Below are positions 35,281-46,586 of a DNA stretch of 64,000 bases, piece after piece. The DNA is taken from NCBI GenBank assembly GCA_030762895.1, contig JAUPTC010000148.1, positions 1 to 64,000 on the forward strand, in the 5' to 3' direction. A program made the position numbers and the translations under genes. The DNA is from Sophora flavescens. Taxonomy: Eukaryota > Streptophyta > Magnoliopsida > Fabales > Fabaceae. Numbering within the stretch: position 1 is the stretch's first letter; each line of letters begins with the position of its first letter. The notes under the pieces are model-generated. The model was not told where the DNA came from. It worked only from the letters and a program-made list of their open reading frames with translations, and ran no database searches.

Positions 35281-35373
35281 GATAGCCTCCTTGATGTAGA
35301 AATAGGCCATTTCTTGATTTTTTTGAAAAGGGATTTGGTTGTGACTTATGTTTTGTATTTTCCTTTTTTTTTT

Positions 35374-36262
35374 TGATATATGAAACGAAAAGAAGATGGA
35401 TAATTGGGAGGTAGGGGCGCCACCTTAGTCTAATCCAAGACAAGGATAAGCCTATGAATGTGAGGATCACCACAAGAAAAGGATTTCTTGATAAGATCGA
35501 TAAACTGGTCCAATCCAGAACCAAAGAGTATGAACTCAAAATTTTGCTGAAATCTTTCTTATTCTTTAATTGAAACTTGCGCCCCCTATATATAATGAGG
35601 GAGGCTCTTGCATTACAAAGAGACAAAGTCTTTCCTTTCTAGGGGTAAAAGAAACTAAAGGAAATTACAAAAAAAAAATAATAATAATTATGACTGATTT
35701 GATTGATCTCCATGATCGTGGGAGGGGGAATGTTTCACAACACTCATTAAATGCGATTAAGTAGGAGGCTGCGCATTTATTGTGTTGATGGAGCATTCAT
35801 CTCCTTTCCTTGTGTAATTCCCTTCTCCTCGCCTTGATTGTAGCATTCTTCATCTTGTTTTGTGTAATTCCCTTTTTTCTTGCCTTGATTGGAGCAGTTA
35901 TCTCCTTGTCTTGTATAACCCCTTGATTGCCTTGATTCTTGCCTTGATTCTCTTTGTCTTTCTTTGACAGCAAGCTTATTGAATTATTCAAGGAAACTTA
36001 GTGCTTTGGTCCCAAATAAGTCAATTGGACACTTGCACTTTTATTCAATTAAAAATAACTTGGTCAACTCTTTTATGAAAGTTGCGCCTCCTCCATGGCT
36101 TGGATGACCAGCATGGTTTTTGGTGCAATTACATTCTTCTCTCCATTTGCAATCGCCTTAATCATGAATTGGACTAAGCTTTCTTGGACCCTCATTGACA
36201 TTGCCCTAGTCATTGGTCCTCCTAAGCTTTGAATGGCCTCTTGGTGTTCCATGTCCTCATCA
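35374..36262 (-). repeat. LTR of a further Ty3/Gypsy family (minus strand)
   Basis: 889 bp with TGATGAGGAC at its start (36262, minus strand) and ATATATCA at its end (35374). It follows the polypurine tract complement TCCCTCCCTCTTGAA at 36264-36278. Diverged from other LTRs in sequence, it still has the two-hairpin block (plus coordinates 35422-35448 and 35472-35489) and GGCGCC. Confidence 0.75.
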
Positions 36263-36956
36263 TTCCCTCCCTCTTGAAGAGAATTCGACCTCGAATTGAA
36301 GTCCTCCTCACCTACATCAAAAGGAGACAAGTCAGTAACGTTGAAAGTGGCACTAACACCATACTCACCTGGAAGGTCAACTTTGTAAGCATTATCATTG
36401 ACTTTGGCGATCACTTGAAAAGGGCCATCGCCCCTAGGCATTAACTTAGATTTCCTTTGTGATGGAAACCTTTCTTTCCTCATATGGATCCAGACCCAAC
36501 CTCCGGGATCAAAAGTAACCCGCTTGCGCCTTTTATTGCCACTCTTGGCATAGCTTTCATTCTTCTTTTCAATTTGCAGTTTAATTTTCTCATGTAAGCT
36601 TTTCACAAACTCAGCCTTCGCTTTGCCTTCTTTATGCTTCAACAGAGATGTGTTAGGTAATGGTAATAGATCAAGAGGAGTTAAAGGATTATAACCATAC
36701 ACAAACTCAAATGGGGAATGATTTGTGGTACTATGGATACCCCTATTATAAGCAAATTCAACATGTGGAAGCCATGTTTCCCACATTTTCAAATTCCTTG
36801 AAAGTACAGCCCTTAGATGAATGCAATGGTCCTCTAAATTTTTGCTATATATCAAGATATCATCAAAATATACAACAACAAATTTACCCAAAAATTCCCC
36901 TCAAAACATGGTTCATTAATCTCATGAAAGTGCTAGGTGCATTAGTTAATCCAAAA
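36073..36956 (-). pseudogene. pol: RT catalytic end joined to integrase C-terminus
   Basis: On the minus strand the sequence begins with FGLTNAPSTFMRLMNH of RT, has one frameshift near 36890, and contains the catalytic VVYFDDILIYS motif. After HLRAVLSRN it jumps straight to integrase (WLPHVEFAYNRG, STTNHSPFEFVYG), so the RT thumb, RNase H and most of the integrase core are deleted. The integrase C-terminal domain (DPGGWVWIHMRKERFP, GVSATFNVTDLSPF) is well kept, followed by the NSRSNSLQEGG tail, which runs through the polypurine tract into the LTR (GGPMTRAM). The features suit a plant chromovirus-like Ty3/Gypsy pol. It cannot encode active enzymes. Confidence 0.88.
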
Positions 36957-37158
36957 CCTAGGTTAGATGACTTGGTTGATGAACTGTTTGGTGCATGCTT
37001 GTTTTCGAAAATTGATTTGAAAATTGGATACCATCAAATTAGGATAAGGGAAGGGGATGAATGGAAAACTGCTTTCAAAACAAAATATGGTTTATATGAG
37101 TGGCTAGTTATGCCTTTTGGATTAACTAATGCACCTAGCACTTTCATGAGATTAATGA
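36957..37158 (+). pseudogene. pol: RT fragment in inverted orientation
   Basis: Plus-strand RT segment: PRLDDLVDELFG, FSKIDLKIGYHQIRI and MPFGLTNAPSTFMRLM. It stops just before the part that is found on the minus strand at 36073-36956, and both share a 44-bp stretch in opposite orientation (36913-36956 and 37115-37158). At 37158 it joins the 33-bp satellite. Confidence 0.88.
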
Positions 37159-37734
37159 TACCACATGGTTAATCCGTGACCCTCATGCCATGATCACGTT
37201 GCTAACCAATGACCCTTTTGCCATAATCCCATTGTTAACCCAGGACCCTCACGCCATGATCCTATGGTTAATGCATAACCATCACGCCGTGATCCCATAG
37301 TTAACTCATGACCTTCACGCCATGGTCCCATAGTTAACTCATGACCCTCACGCCATAATCCCATGGTTAACCGATGACCTCACATTGTGTTCCCATGGTT
37401 AACCATTGACCCTAATGCCATGATCCCATGGTTAACCCTTGACTTTCACACCATGATCCCATGGTTAACCCATGATCCTCACTCCATGATCCATTGGTTA
37501 ACCCATGAACCTCACGCCATGACCCCATGGTTAACACATGACTCTCACGCCATGTTCCCGTGGTTAACCCTTGACTTTCACACCATGATCCTATGGTTAA
37601 CCCATGACCCTCACACCACTATACCAATGGTTAACCCATGACCCTCACACCATGATCCCATGGTTAACCCATGACCCTCACTCCAGGATCCAATGGTTAA
37701 CCCATGACCCTCACACCATGATCCTATGGTTAAC
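37159..37734. repeat. 33-bp satellite block
   Basis: About 17 degenerate copies of the 33-bp unit, from the RT breakpoint to the TTAAC (37730-37734) at which the LTR2 mosaic begins. Confidence 0.93.
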
Positions 37735-38553
37735 TGATGCAAACCAAGGATGATGTCCAATTTGAGGCCAAATTAATATTTTTGATGAAATTTTTATTTT
37801 CATTGTGGTGAACCCGTATGCTTGATTTGGTCATATCTTGAGCTACGAATCTCCGATTGATGCATTCTTTAGTGAGTTGGAAAGCTTAGGGAATTATCTA
37901 CAAATCATATCTCAGGCCTCTTGACCAAATTCGGCTTCTATCATGGTGAAAAAGGGCTGCAAGTTTAATACGAATTCTTGGACCTTAAATGAGTTATATG
38001 TTAATTGGGCTACACTAAGCTTGATGAATGAGCAAGGCCCATTATGAATGGTGGCTGGCACGTTTTTGGAACTTAAAAAGGAGAGCAACCTTTGGCTTGC
38101 ATGCCTAGGTAACTCCTTTAGAAGTTATGGAACCACTTTTATTATTTTCTTAAGTAGGATAGTTATGTTCTTTTAATAACCACTTAGTGGAGAGTTATGT
38201 CTAGTTATTAGGAGTTTATGTCATCTTATGATGACCTTTGGTTTTTATTTACCTATGCTATATGTACACACCTATTACATGATGAATGATAACTTTGAGT
38301 TCATTTTGGATTGATTCCAATTGTGAGAGTGTTTTCTCTCTTGGGTTCTTCATTGAGCCAACCCTTGTTCTTATCAAGAATCCAAGATTCTTGTGGCGAA
38401 CCTCACATTGGCTTATCAAATCCCCTTGGATTTGTGGCGCCTACCTCCCATTTCTCATCTTATCCAATTTTGTATTTCATCTTCTTCTATAATTTTGTTT
38501 GGTCACTCAAGGATAGATCCGAAATTATACATGTTCCTTTTAGGATCATATCA
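37735..38553 (+). repeat. LTR2 copy 1
   Basis: TGATGCAAACC to GGATCATATCA, 819 bp. Its 3' end is joined to TCAAG plus TGGTATCAAAGC (38559-38570), the primer-binding context of the other family, instead of its own TTTGGTATCTAGAGCC. Confidence 0.9.
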
Positions 38554-38634
38554 TCAAGTGGTATCAAAGCTTAGGCTTTGGTTGAATTTTGAGTTTTGTT
38601 CTTCGTCTAACTTTCTCCTTTTCTTCTTTTTGCT

Positions 38635-39619
38635 ATGTTGCGATTTGAAAATTTCGACTATGTGCAAGAACATAGGAAAGAGGTTGAAGAGTGGATCCGG
38701 CAAATGCATGAGAGGCATGACAAGAGGATGAGAGAGAACGAACAAAAGAGGTTGAGAAAAGAGGAAAGAATGAAAAGACAAATGGAAAGTTTTGAAGACC
38801 ATGTGAAGAAGTTGGTGGAAGACTCCAACAAGAAAGAGAATGAGAAGAAAGAGAGAGAGAAAGCAAAACAAGAGAATGAGGCAAAAGCAAAAGAGAGTGA
38901 AAAGAAAAGTGATGATCAAAAGGAAAAAGAAAAAGAGAGTGAAAAGAAGAATGACGAGCAAAGAGAAAAATAGTGAGAAAAATAGTGAGCAAAAAGAGAG
39001 TTCTTTGGCAACAAAAAGTGAGGAGAAGAGGGTTTTAATTTCAAGGCAGCCCCAATGCATATTTTATTACAAGAATTTTCATTTGGTTGCTAACACTTCT
39101 AATGATCTCTTTTTGCCTAGTGATGTTGTAACTCTTTTGCAAAAATTTGGAAATCTCATCCAAAAGGAAGTACCCCATGGTTTGGAAACTTGCATGGATT
39201 CCAAAATGCTCAACCAATCACCCACTCTTGCTTTACCTCCTATTGAAATGTATTTTGAACTTAAGTTTGAAGCACCCAATATGATTGTGAGGAATACTTT
39301 AGATGGACCACCAATATCTAATTTTGGTGATGAAGATTGTTTCAATTCGAGGTCGAATTCACTCAAAGAAGGAGGGGATGATATGAGCCAAGAGGGGGCA
39401 AGTCAACTTGTCATCAAGAATGATATGAGCCCAATAAGGAGTATGGACCAAGGAGCACTAAAAGGACTCGGTGGGTCTAAGACAAGAGCAAGAGCCAAGA
39501 AAGCCCAAGAAGTTCTAAACCAAATAGTGTCAACCTTGATGGAAACAAGCCCAAGTTCAAGTCTTGATGGAGTGGAGGACAAAATGGTTACTTATCTCAT
39601 CCAACTTGAAGACCCATGA
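38635..39619 (+). pseudogene. Charged element ORF, frameshifted copy
   Basis: ATG of MLRFENFDYVQEH, 112 codons open, then shifted by one extra A in GAGCAAAGAG near 38958. The rest continues in the neighbouring frame to LIQLEDP at 39619. Otherwise it matches the intact copy at 42240-43223. Confidence 0.85.
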
Positions 39620-40304
39620 TGGGCTTGGACGTCCACTTCCCATATTATCATTTTCTAGTTTTTTTCTATTAAATAAAGTGCAATAAACTTGGGTTTTATG
39701 AAGAATTTCGAATTTGGGTGCATAGTGGGAGGAATCTTGTTGGTTTGCATACCAATAATAACTCCTTTAAGTTTTTAGCCTTTTTTATGTTTTGTTAATT
39801 ATGTGGGAGTTACACTTTTAATTTGAGAAATAAGTGTGGCTGCTACATAATGATAGAGAGAAGGTGATAAGTCACTATTAAGTGGTTGAGTTAAGTGTGA
39901 GTTTAGTAAGTCATGAATAGGCTAGTTATGTGGGGGTTATGGAATCATTGGGAAGACAAAGGGTGAAGCCAAATGTTGGCAGCCACACCCCTATATGTAA
40001 CATGCCTAAACACATGAATAAACAACTTGGATGTTGAATTTGGATTAAATCCATTTGTGAGGGAATTGTCTCTCTTTGGTTCTTGGTTGAGCCATCTTGT
40101 TCTTATCAAGAATCCACGATTCTTGTGGCGAACCTCACTTGGCTTATCAAACTCTCTAGTTTGTGGCGCCATCACCATCTCTAATCTTCACCATTTTCAT
40201 ATTTTCTTCCTTTTATGTTACAACTCAATTCTGACTTGGATTTGTAATTGTTAAAATTCAACCAAAAAGATCATCAAAGGCAACCTCACCATTGGTTGTC
40301 ATCA
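39379..40304 (+). repeat. LTR1 copy 1
   Basis: 926 bp, TGATATGAGCC to TTGTCATCA, related to the LTRs at 1314-4448. It is followed by AG and only TGGTATCA of a primer-binding site (40307-40314) before satellite sequence. Confidence 0.9.
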
Positions 40305-40314
40305 AGTGGTATCA

Positions 40315-40514
40315 CACCATGACTCTCACGCCATGTTCCCGTGGTTAACCCTTGACTTTCACACCATGATCCTATGGTTAACCCATGACCCTCACACCAC
40401 TATCCAATGGTTAACCCATGACCCTCACACCATGATCCCATGGTTAACCCATGACCCTCACTCCAGGATCCAATGGTTAACCCATGACCCTCACACCATG
40501 ATCCTATGGTTAAC
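40315..40514. repeat. Satellite fragment in block 1
   Basis: About six 33-bp units between a truncated primer-binding site and LTR2, ending in GGTTAAC. Confidence 0.92.
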
Positions 40515-41334
40515 TGATGCAAACCAAGGATGATGTCCAATTTGAGGCCAAATTAATATTTTTGATGAAAATTTTATTTTCATTGTGGTGAACCCGTATG
40601 CTTGATTTGGTCATATCTTGAGCTATGAATCTCCGATTGATGCATTCTTTAGTGAGTTGGAAAGCTTAGGGAATTATCTACAAATCATATCTCAGGCCTC
40701 TTGACCAAATTCGGCTTCTATCATGGTGAAAAAGGGCTGCAAGTTTAATACGAATTCTTGGACCTTAAATGAGTTATATGGTAATTGGGCTACACTAAGC
40801 TTGATGAATGAGCAAGGTCCATTATGAATGGTGGCTGGCACGTTTTTGGAACTTAAAAAGGAGAGCAACCTTTGGCTTGCATGCCTAGGTAACTCCTTTA
40901 GAAGTTATGGAACCACTTTTATTATTTTCTTAAGTAGGATAGTTATGTTCTTTTAATAACCACTTAGTGGAGAGTTATGTCTAGTTATTAGGAGTTTATG
41001 TCATCTTATGATGACCTTTGGTTTTTATTTACCTATGCTATATGTACACACCTATTACATGATGAATGATAACTTTGAGTTCATTTTGGATTGATTCCAA
41101 TTGTGAGAGTGTTTTCTCTCTTGGGTTCTTCATTGAGCCAACCCTTGTTCTTATCAAGAATCCAAGATTCTTGTGGCGAACCTCACATTGGCTTATCAAA
41201 TCCCCTTGGATTTGTGGCGCCTACCTCCCATTTCTCATCTTATCCAATTTTGTATTTCATCTTCTTCTACAATTTTGTTTGGTCACTCAAGGATAGATCC
41301 GAAAATATATATGTTCCTTGTTAGGATCATATCA
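40515..41334 (+). repeat. LTR2 copy 2
   Basis: 820 bp, followed by TTAA (41335-41338) and the next LTR2. TATA-like CTATATGTA near 41040. Confidence 0.9.
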
Positions 41335-41338
41335 TTAA

Positions 41339-42158
41339 TGATGCAAACCAAGGATGATGTCCAATTTGAGGCCAAATTAATATTTTTGATGAAAATTTTA
41401 TTTTCATTGTGGTGAACCCGTATGCTTGATTTGGTCATATCTTGAGCTACGAATCTCCGATTGATGCATTCTTTAGTGAGTTGGAAAGCTTAGGGAATTA
41501 TCTACAAATCATATCTCAGGCCTCTTGACCAAATTCGGCTTCTATCATGGTGAAAAAGGGCTGCAAGTTTAATACGAATTCTTGGACCTTAAATGAGTTA
41601 TATGTTAATTGGGCTACACTAAGCTTGATGAATGAGCAAGGCCCATTATGAATGGTGGCTGGCACGTTTTTGGAACTTAAAAAGGAGAGCAACCTTTGGC
41701 TTGCATGCCTAGGTAACTCCTTTAGAAGTTATGGAACCACTTTTATTATTTTCTTAAGTAGGATAGTTATGTTCTTTTAATAACCACTTAGTGGAGAGTT
41801 ATGTCTAGTTATTAGGAGTTTATGTCATCTTATGATGACCTTTGGTTTTTATTTACCTATGCTATATGTACACACCTATTACATGATGAATGATAACTTT
41901 GAGTTCATTTTGGATTGATTCCAATTGTGAGAGTGTTTTCTCTCTTGGGTTCTTCATTGAGCCAACCCTTGTTCTTATCAAGAATCCAAGATTCTTGTGG
42001 CGAACCTCACATTGGCTTATCAAATCCCCTTGGATTTGTGGCGCCTACCTCCCATTTCTCATCTTATCCAATTTTGTATTTCATCTTCTTCTATAATTTT
42101 GTTTGGTCACTCAAGGATAGATCCGAAATTATACATGTTCCTTTTTAGGATCATATCA
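41339..42158 (+). repeat. LTR2 copy 3
   Basis: 820 bp, first part of the second 3,604-bp block. It is again joined to the other family's primer-binding site (42164-42175). Confidence 0.9.
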
Positions 42159-42239
42159 TCAAGTGGTATCAAAGCTTAGGCTTTGGTTGAATTTTGAGTT
42201 TTGTTCTTCGTCTAACTTTCTCCTTTTCTTCTTTTTGCT

Positions 42240-43223
42240 ATGTTGCGATTTGAAAATTTCGACTATGTGCAAGAACATAGGAAAGAGGTTGAAGAGTGGA
42301 TCCGGCAAATGCATGAGAGGCATGACAAGAGGATGAGAGAGAACGAACAAAAGAGGTTGAGAAAAGAGGAAAGAATAAAAAGACAAATGGAAAGTTTTGA
42401 AGACCATGTGAAGAAGTTGGTGGAAGACTCCAACAAGAAAGAGAATGAGAAGAAAGAGAGAGAGAAAGCAAAACAAGAGATTGAGGCAAAAGCAAAAGAG
42501 AGTGAAAAGAAAAGTGATGATCAAAAGGAAAAAGAAAAAGAGAGTGAAAAGAAGAATGACGAGCAAGAGAAAAATAGTGAGAAAAATAGTGAGCAAAAAG
42601 AGAGTTCTTTGGCAACAAAAAGTGAGGAGAAGAGGGTTTTAATTTCAAGGCAGCCCCAATGCATATTTTATTACAAGAATTTTCATTTGGTTGCTAACAC
42701 TTCTAATGATCTCTTTTTGCCTAGTGATGTTGTAACTCTTTTGCAAAAATTTGGAAATCTCATCCAAAAGGAAGTACCCCATGGTTTGGAAACTTGCATG
42801 GATTCCAAAATGCTCAACCAATCACCCACTCTTGCTTTACCTCCTATTGAAATGTATTTTGAACTTAAGTTTGAAGCACCCAATATGATTGTGAGGAATA
42901 CTTTAGATGGACCACCAATATCTAATTTTGGTGATGAAGATTGTTTCAATTCGAGGTCGAATTCACTCAAAGAAGGAGGGGATGATATGAGCCAAGAGGG
43001 GGCAAGTCAACTTGTCATCAAGAATGATATGAGCCCAATAAGGAGTATGGACCAAGGAGCACTAAAAGGACTCGGTGGGTCTAAGACAAGAGCAAGAGCC
43101 AAGAAAGCCCAAGAAGTTCTAAACCAAATAGTGTCAACCTTGATGGAAACAAGCCCAAGTTCAAGTCTTGATGGAGTGGAGGACAAAATGGTTACTTATC
43201 TCATCCAACTTGAAGACCCATGA
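42240..43223 (+). CDS. Lys/Glu-rich element ORF with pol-like tail (327 aa)
   Basis: Intact. N-terminal MLRFENFDYVQ, a K/E-rich coiled-coil region at residues ~15-125, then ISRQPQC, LPSDVVTLLQKFG and KEVPHGLETC, and a tail from NSRSNSLKEGG through GLGGSKTRARAKK to LIQLEDP that crosses the polypurine tract into LTR1. It is the more divergent relative of the 355-residue array protein: shared ends and layout, different middle (for example EAPNMIVRNTL). No catalytic motifs. It is flanked by LTR2 upstream and LTR1 downstream, so it sits in a chimeric unit. Function unknown. Confidence 0.7.
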   Translation: MLRFENFDYVQEHRKEVEEWIRQMHERHDKRMRENEQKRLRKEERIKRQMESFEDHVKKLVEDSNKKENEKKEREKAKQEIEAKAKESEKKSDDQKEKEKESEKKNDEQEKNSEKNSEQKESSLATKSEEKRVLISRQPQCIFYYKNFHLVANTSNDLFLPSDVVTLLQKFGNLIQKEVPHGLETCMDSKMLNQSPTLALPPIEMYFELKFEAPNMIVRNTLDGPPISNFGDEDCFNSRSNSLKEGGDDMSQEGASQLVIKNDMSPIRSMDQGALKGLGGSKTRARAKKAQEVLNQIVSTLMETSPSSSLDGVEDKMVTYLIQLEDP

Positions 43224-43908
43224 TGGGCTTGGACGTCCACTTCCCATATTATCATTTTCTAGTTTTTTTCTATTAAATAAAGTGCAATAAACTTGGGTTT
43301 TATGAAGAATTTCGAATTTGGGTGCATAGTGGGAGGAATCTTGTTGGTTTGCATACCAATAATAACTCCTTTAAGTTTTTAGCCTTTTTTATGTTTTGTT
43401 AATTATGTGGGAGTTACACTTTTAATTTGAGAAATAAGTGTGGCTGCTACATAATGATAGAGAGAAGGTGATAAGTCACTATTAAGTGGTTGAGTTAAGT
43501 GTGAGTTTAGTAAGTCATGAATAGGCTAGTTATGTGGGGGTTATGGAATCATTGGGAAGACAAAGGGTGAAGCCAAATGTTGGCAGCCACACCCCTATAT
43601 GTAACATGCCTAAACACATGAATAAACAACTTGGATGTTGAATTTGGATTAAATCCATTTGTGAGGGAATTGTCTCTCTTTGGTTCTTGGTTGAGCCATC
43701 TTGTTCTTATCAAGAATCCACGATTCTTGTGGCGAACCTCACTTGGCTTATCAAACTCTCTAGTTTGTGGCGCCATCACCATCTCTAATCTTCACCATTT
43801 TCATATTTTCTTCCTTTTATGTTACAACTCAATTCCGACTTGGATTTGTAATTGTTAAAATTCAACCAAAAAGATCATCAAAGGCAACCTCACCATTGGT
43901 TGTCATCA
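42983..43908 (+). repeat. LTR1 copy 2
   Basis: 926 bp, nearly identical to 39379-40304 and likewise followed by a cut primer-binding site. Confidence 0.9.
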
Positions 43909-43918
43909 AGTGGTATCA

Positions 43919-44118
43919 CACCATGACTCTCACGCCATGTTCCCGTGGTTAACCCTTGACTTTCACACCATGATCCTATGGTTAACCCATGACCCTCACA
44001 CCACTATCCAATGGTTAACCCATGACCCTCACACCATGATCCCATGGTTAACCCATGACCCTCACTCCAGGATCCAATGGTTAACCCATGACCCTCACAC
44101 CATGATCCTATGGTTAAC
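43919..44118. repeat. Satellite fragment in block 2
   Basis: Counterpart of 40315-40514, with the same unit order. Confidence 0.92.
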
Positions 44119-44938
44119 TGATGCAAACCAAGGATGATGTCCAATTTGAGGCCAAATTAATATTTTTGATGAAAATTTTATTTTCATTGTGGTGAACCCG
44201 TATGCTTGATTTGGTCATATCTTGAGCTATGAATCTCCGATTGATGCATTCTTTAGTGAGTTGGAAAGCTTAGGGAATTATCTACAAATCATATCTCAGG
44301 CCTCTTGACCAAATTCGGCTTCTATCATGGTGAAAAAGGGCTGCAAGTTTAATACGAATTCTTGGACCTTAAATGAGTTATATGGTAATTGGGCTACACT
44401 AAGCTTGATGAATGAGCAAGGTCCATTATGAATGGTGGCTGGCACGTTTTTGGAACTTAAAAAGGAGAGCAACCTTTGGCTTGCATGCCTAGGTAACTCC
44501 TTTAGAAGTTATGGAACCACTTTTATTATTTTCTTAAGTAGGATAGTTATGTTCTTTTAATAACCACTTAGTGGAGAGTTATGTCTAGTTATTAGGAGTT
44601 TATGTCATCTTATGATGACCTTTGGTTTTTATTTACCTATGCTATATGTACACACCTATTACATGATGAATGATAACTTTGAGTTCATTTTGGATTGATT
44701 CCAATTGTGAGAGTGTTTTCTCTCTTGGGTTCTTCATTGAGCCAACCCTTGTTCTTATCAAGAATCCAAGATTCTTGTGGCGAACCTCACATTGGCTTAT
44801 CAAATCCCCTTGGATTTGTGGCGCCTACCTCCCATTTCTCATCTTATCCAATTTTGTATTTCATCTTCTTCTACAATTTTGTTTGGTCACTCAAGGATAG
44901 ATCCGAAAATATATATGTTCCTTGTTAGGATCATATCA
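44119..44938 (+). repeat. LTR2 copy 4
   Basis: 820 bp, followed by TTAA. Confidence 0.9.
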
Positions 44939-44942
44939 TTAA

Positions 44943-45762
44943 TGATGCAAACCAAGGATGATGTCCAATTTGAGGCCAAATTAATATTTTTGATGAAAAT
45001 TTTATTTTCATTGTGGTGAACCCGTATGCTTGATTTGGTCATATCTTGAGCTACGAATCTCCGATTGATGCATTCTTTAGTGAGTTGGAAAGCTTAGGGA
45101 ATTATCTACAAATCATATCTCAGGCCTCTTGACCAAATTCGGCTTCTATCATGGTGAAAAAGGGCAGCAAGTTTAATACGAATTCTTGGACCTTAAATGA
45201 GTTATATGTTAATTGGGCTACACTAAGCTTGATGAATGAGCAAGGCCCATTATGAATGGTGGCTGGCACGTTTTTGGAACTTAAAAAGGAGAGCAACCTT
45301 TGGCTTGCATGCCTAGGTAACTCCTTTAGAAGTTATGGAACCACTTTTATTATTTTCTTAAGTAGGATAGTTATGTTCTTTTAATAACCACTTAGTGGAG
45401 AGTTATGTCTAGTTATTAGGAGTTTATGTCATCTTATGATGACCTTTGGTTTTTATTTACCTATGCTATATGTACACACCTATTACATGATGAATGATAA
45501 CTTTGAGTTCATTTTGGATTGATTCCAATTGTGAGAGTGTTTTCTCTCTTGGGTTCTTCATTGAGCCAACCCTTGTTCTTATCAAGAATCCAAGATTCTT
45601 GTGGCGAACCTCACATTGGCTTATCAAATCCCCTTGGATTTGTGGCGCCTACCTCCCATTTCTCATCTTATCCAATTTTGTATTTCATCTTCTTCTATAA
45701 TTTTGTTTGGTCACTCAAGGATAGATCCGAAATTATACATGTTCCTTTTTAGGATCATATCA
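44943..45762 (+). repeat. LTR2 copy 5
   Basis: 820 bp, followed by TTAA (45763-45766). It carries GGGCAGCAAG for GGGCTGCAAG near 45165. Confidence 0.9.
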
Positions 45763-45766
45763 TTAA

Positions 45767-46586
45767 TGATGCAAACCAAGGATGATGTCCAATTTGAGGC
45801 CAAATTAATATTTTTGATGAAAATTTTATTTTCATTGTGGTGAACCCGTATGCTTGATTTGGTCATATCTTGAGCTACGAATCTCCGATTGATGCATTCT
45901 TTAGTGAGTTGGAAAGCTTAGGGAATTATCTACAAATCATATCTCAGGCCTCTTGACCAAATTCGGCTTCTATCATGGTGAAAAAGGGCTGCAAGTTTAA
46001 TACGAATTCTTGGACCTTAAATGAGTTATATGTTAATTGGGCTACACTAAGCTTGATGAATGAGCAAGGCCCATTATGAATGGTGGCTGGCACGTTTTTG
46101 GAACTTAAAAAGGAGAGCAACCTTTGGCTTGCATGCCTAGGTAACTCCTTTAGAAGTTATGGAACCACTTTTATTATTTTCTTAAGTAGGATAGTTATGT
46201 TCTTTTAATAACCACTTAGTGGAGAGTTATGTCTAGTTATTAGGAGTTTATGTCATCTTATGATGACCTTTGGTTTTTATTTACCTATGCTATATGTACA
46301 CACCTATTACATGATGAATGATAACTTTGAGTTCATTTTGGATTGATTCCAATTGTGAGAGTGTTTTCTCTCTTGGGTTCTTCATTGAGCCAACCCTTGT
46401 TCTTATCAAGAATCCAAGATTCTTGTGGCGAACCTCACATTGGCTTATCAAATCCCCTTGGATTTGTGGCGCCTACCTCCCATTTCTCATCTTATCCAAT
46501 TTTGTATTTCATCTTCTTCTATAATTTTGTTTGGTCACTCAAGGATAGATCCGAAATTATACATGTTCCTTTTTAGGATCATATCA
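45767..46586 (+). repeat. LTR2 copy 6, last
   Basis: 820 bp, ending ATATCA directly before TTAAC (46587-46591) of the satellite, which matches the TTAAC at 37730-37734 as a target duplication of the whole block. Confidence 0.9.

Larger units (their letters stand above)
37735..44942 (+). repeat. Two exact-length 3,604-bp tandem blocks
   Basis: 37735-41338 and 41339-44942. Each has LTR2 (819-820 bp), a primer-binding site and internal ORF of the other family, LTR1 (926 bp), a cut primer-binding site, ~200 bp of 33-bp satellite, a second LTR2 and a TTAA spacer. Differences are few (for example one extra A near 38958 in block 1). Two further LTR2 copies follow, so the whole insertion spans 37735-46586 between TTAAC and TTAAC. 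Confidence 0.92.

Noticed and set aside
35276..35373. Continuation of protease into RT
   Set aside because: Homology to the protease stops near 35276 and the following T-rich bases match no RT motif; left unassigned.
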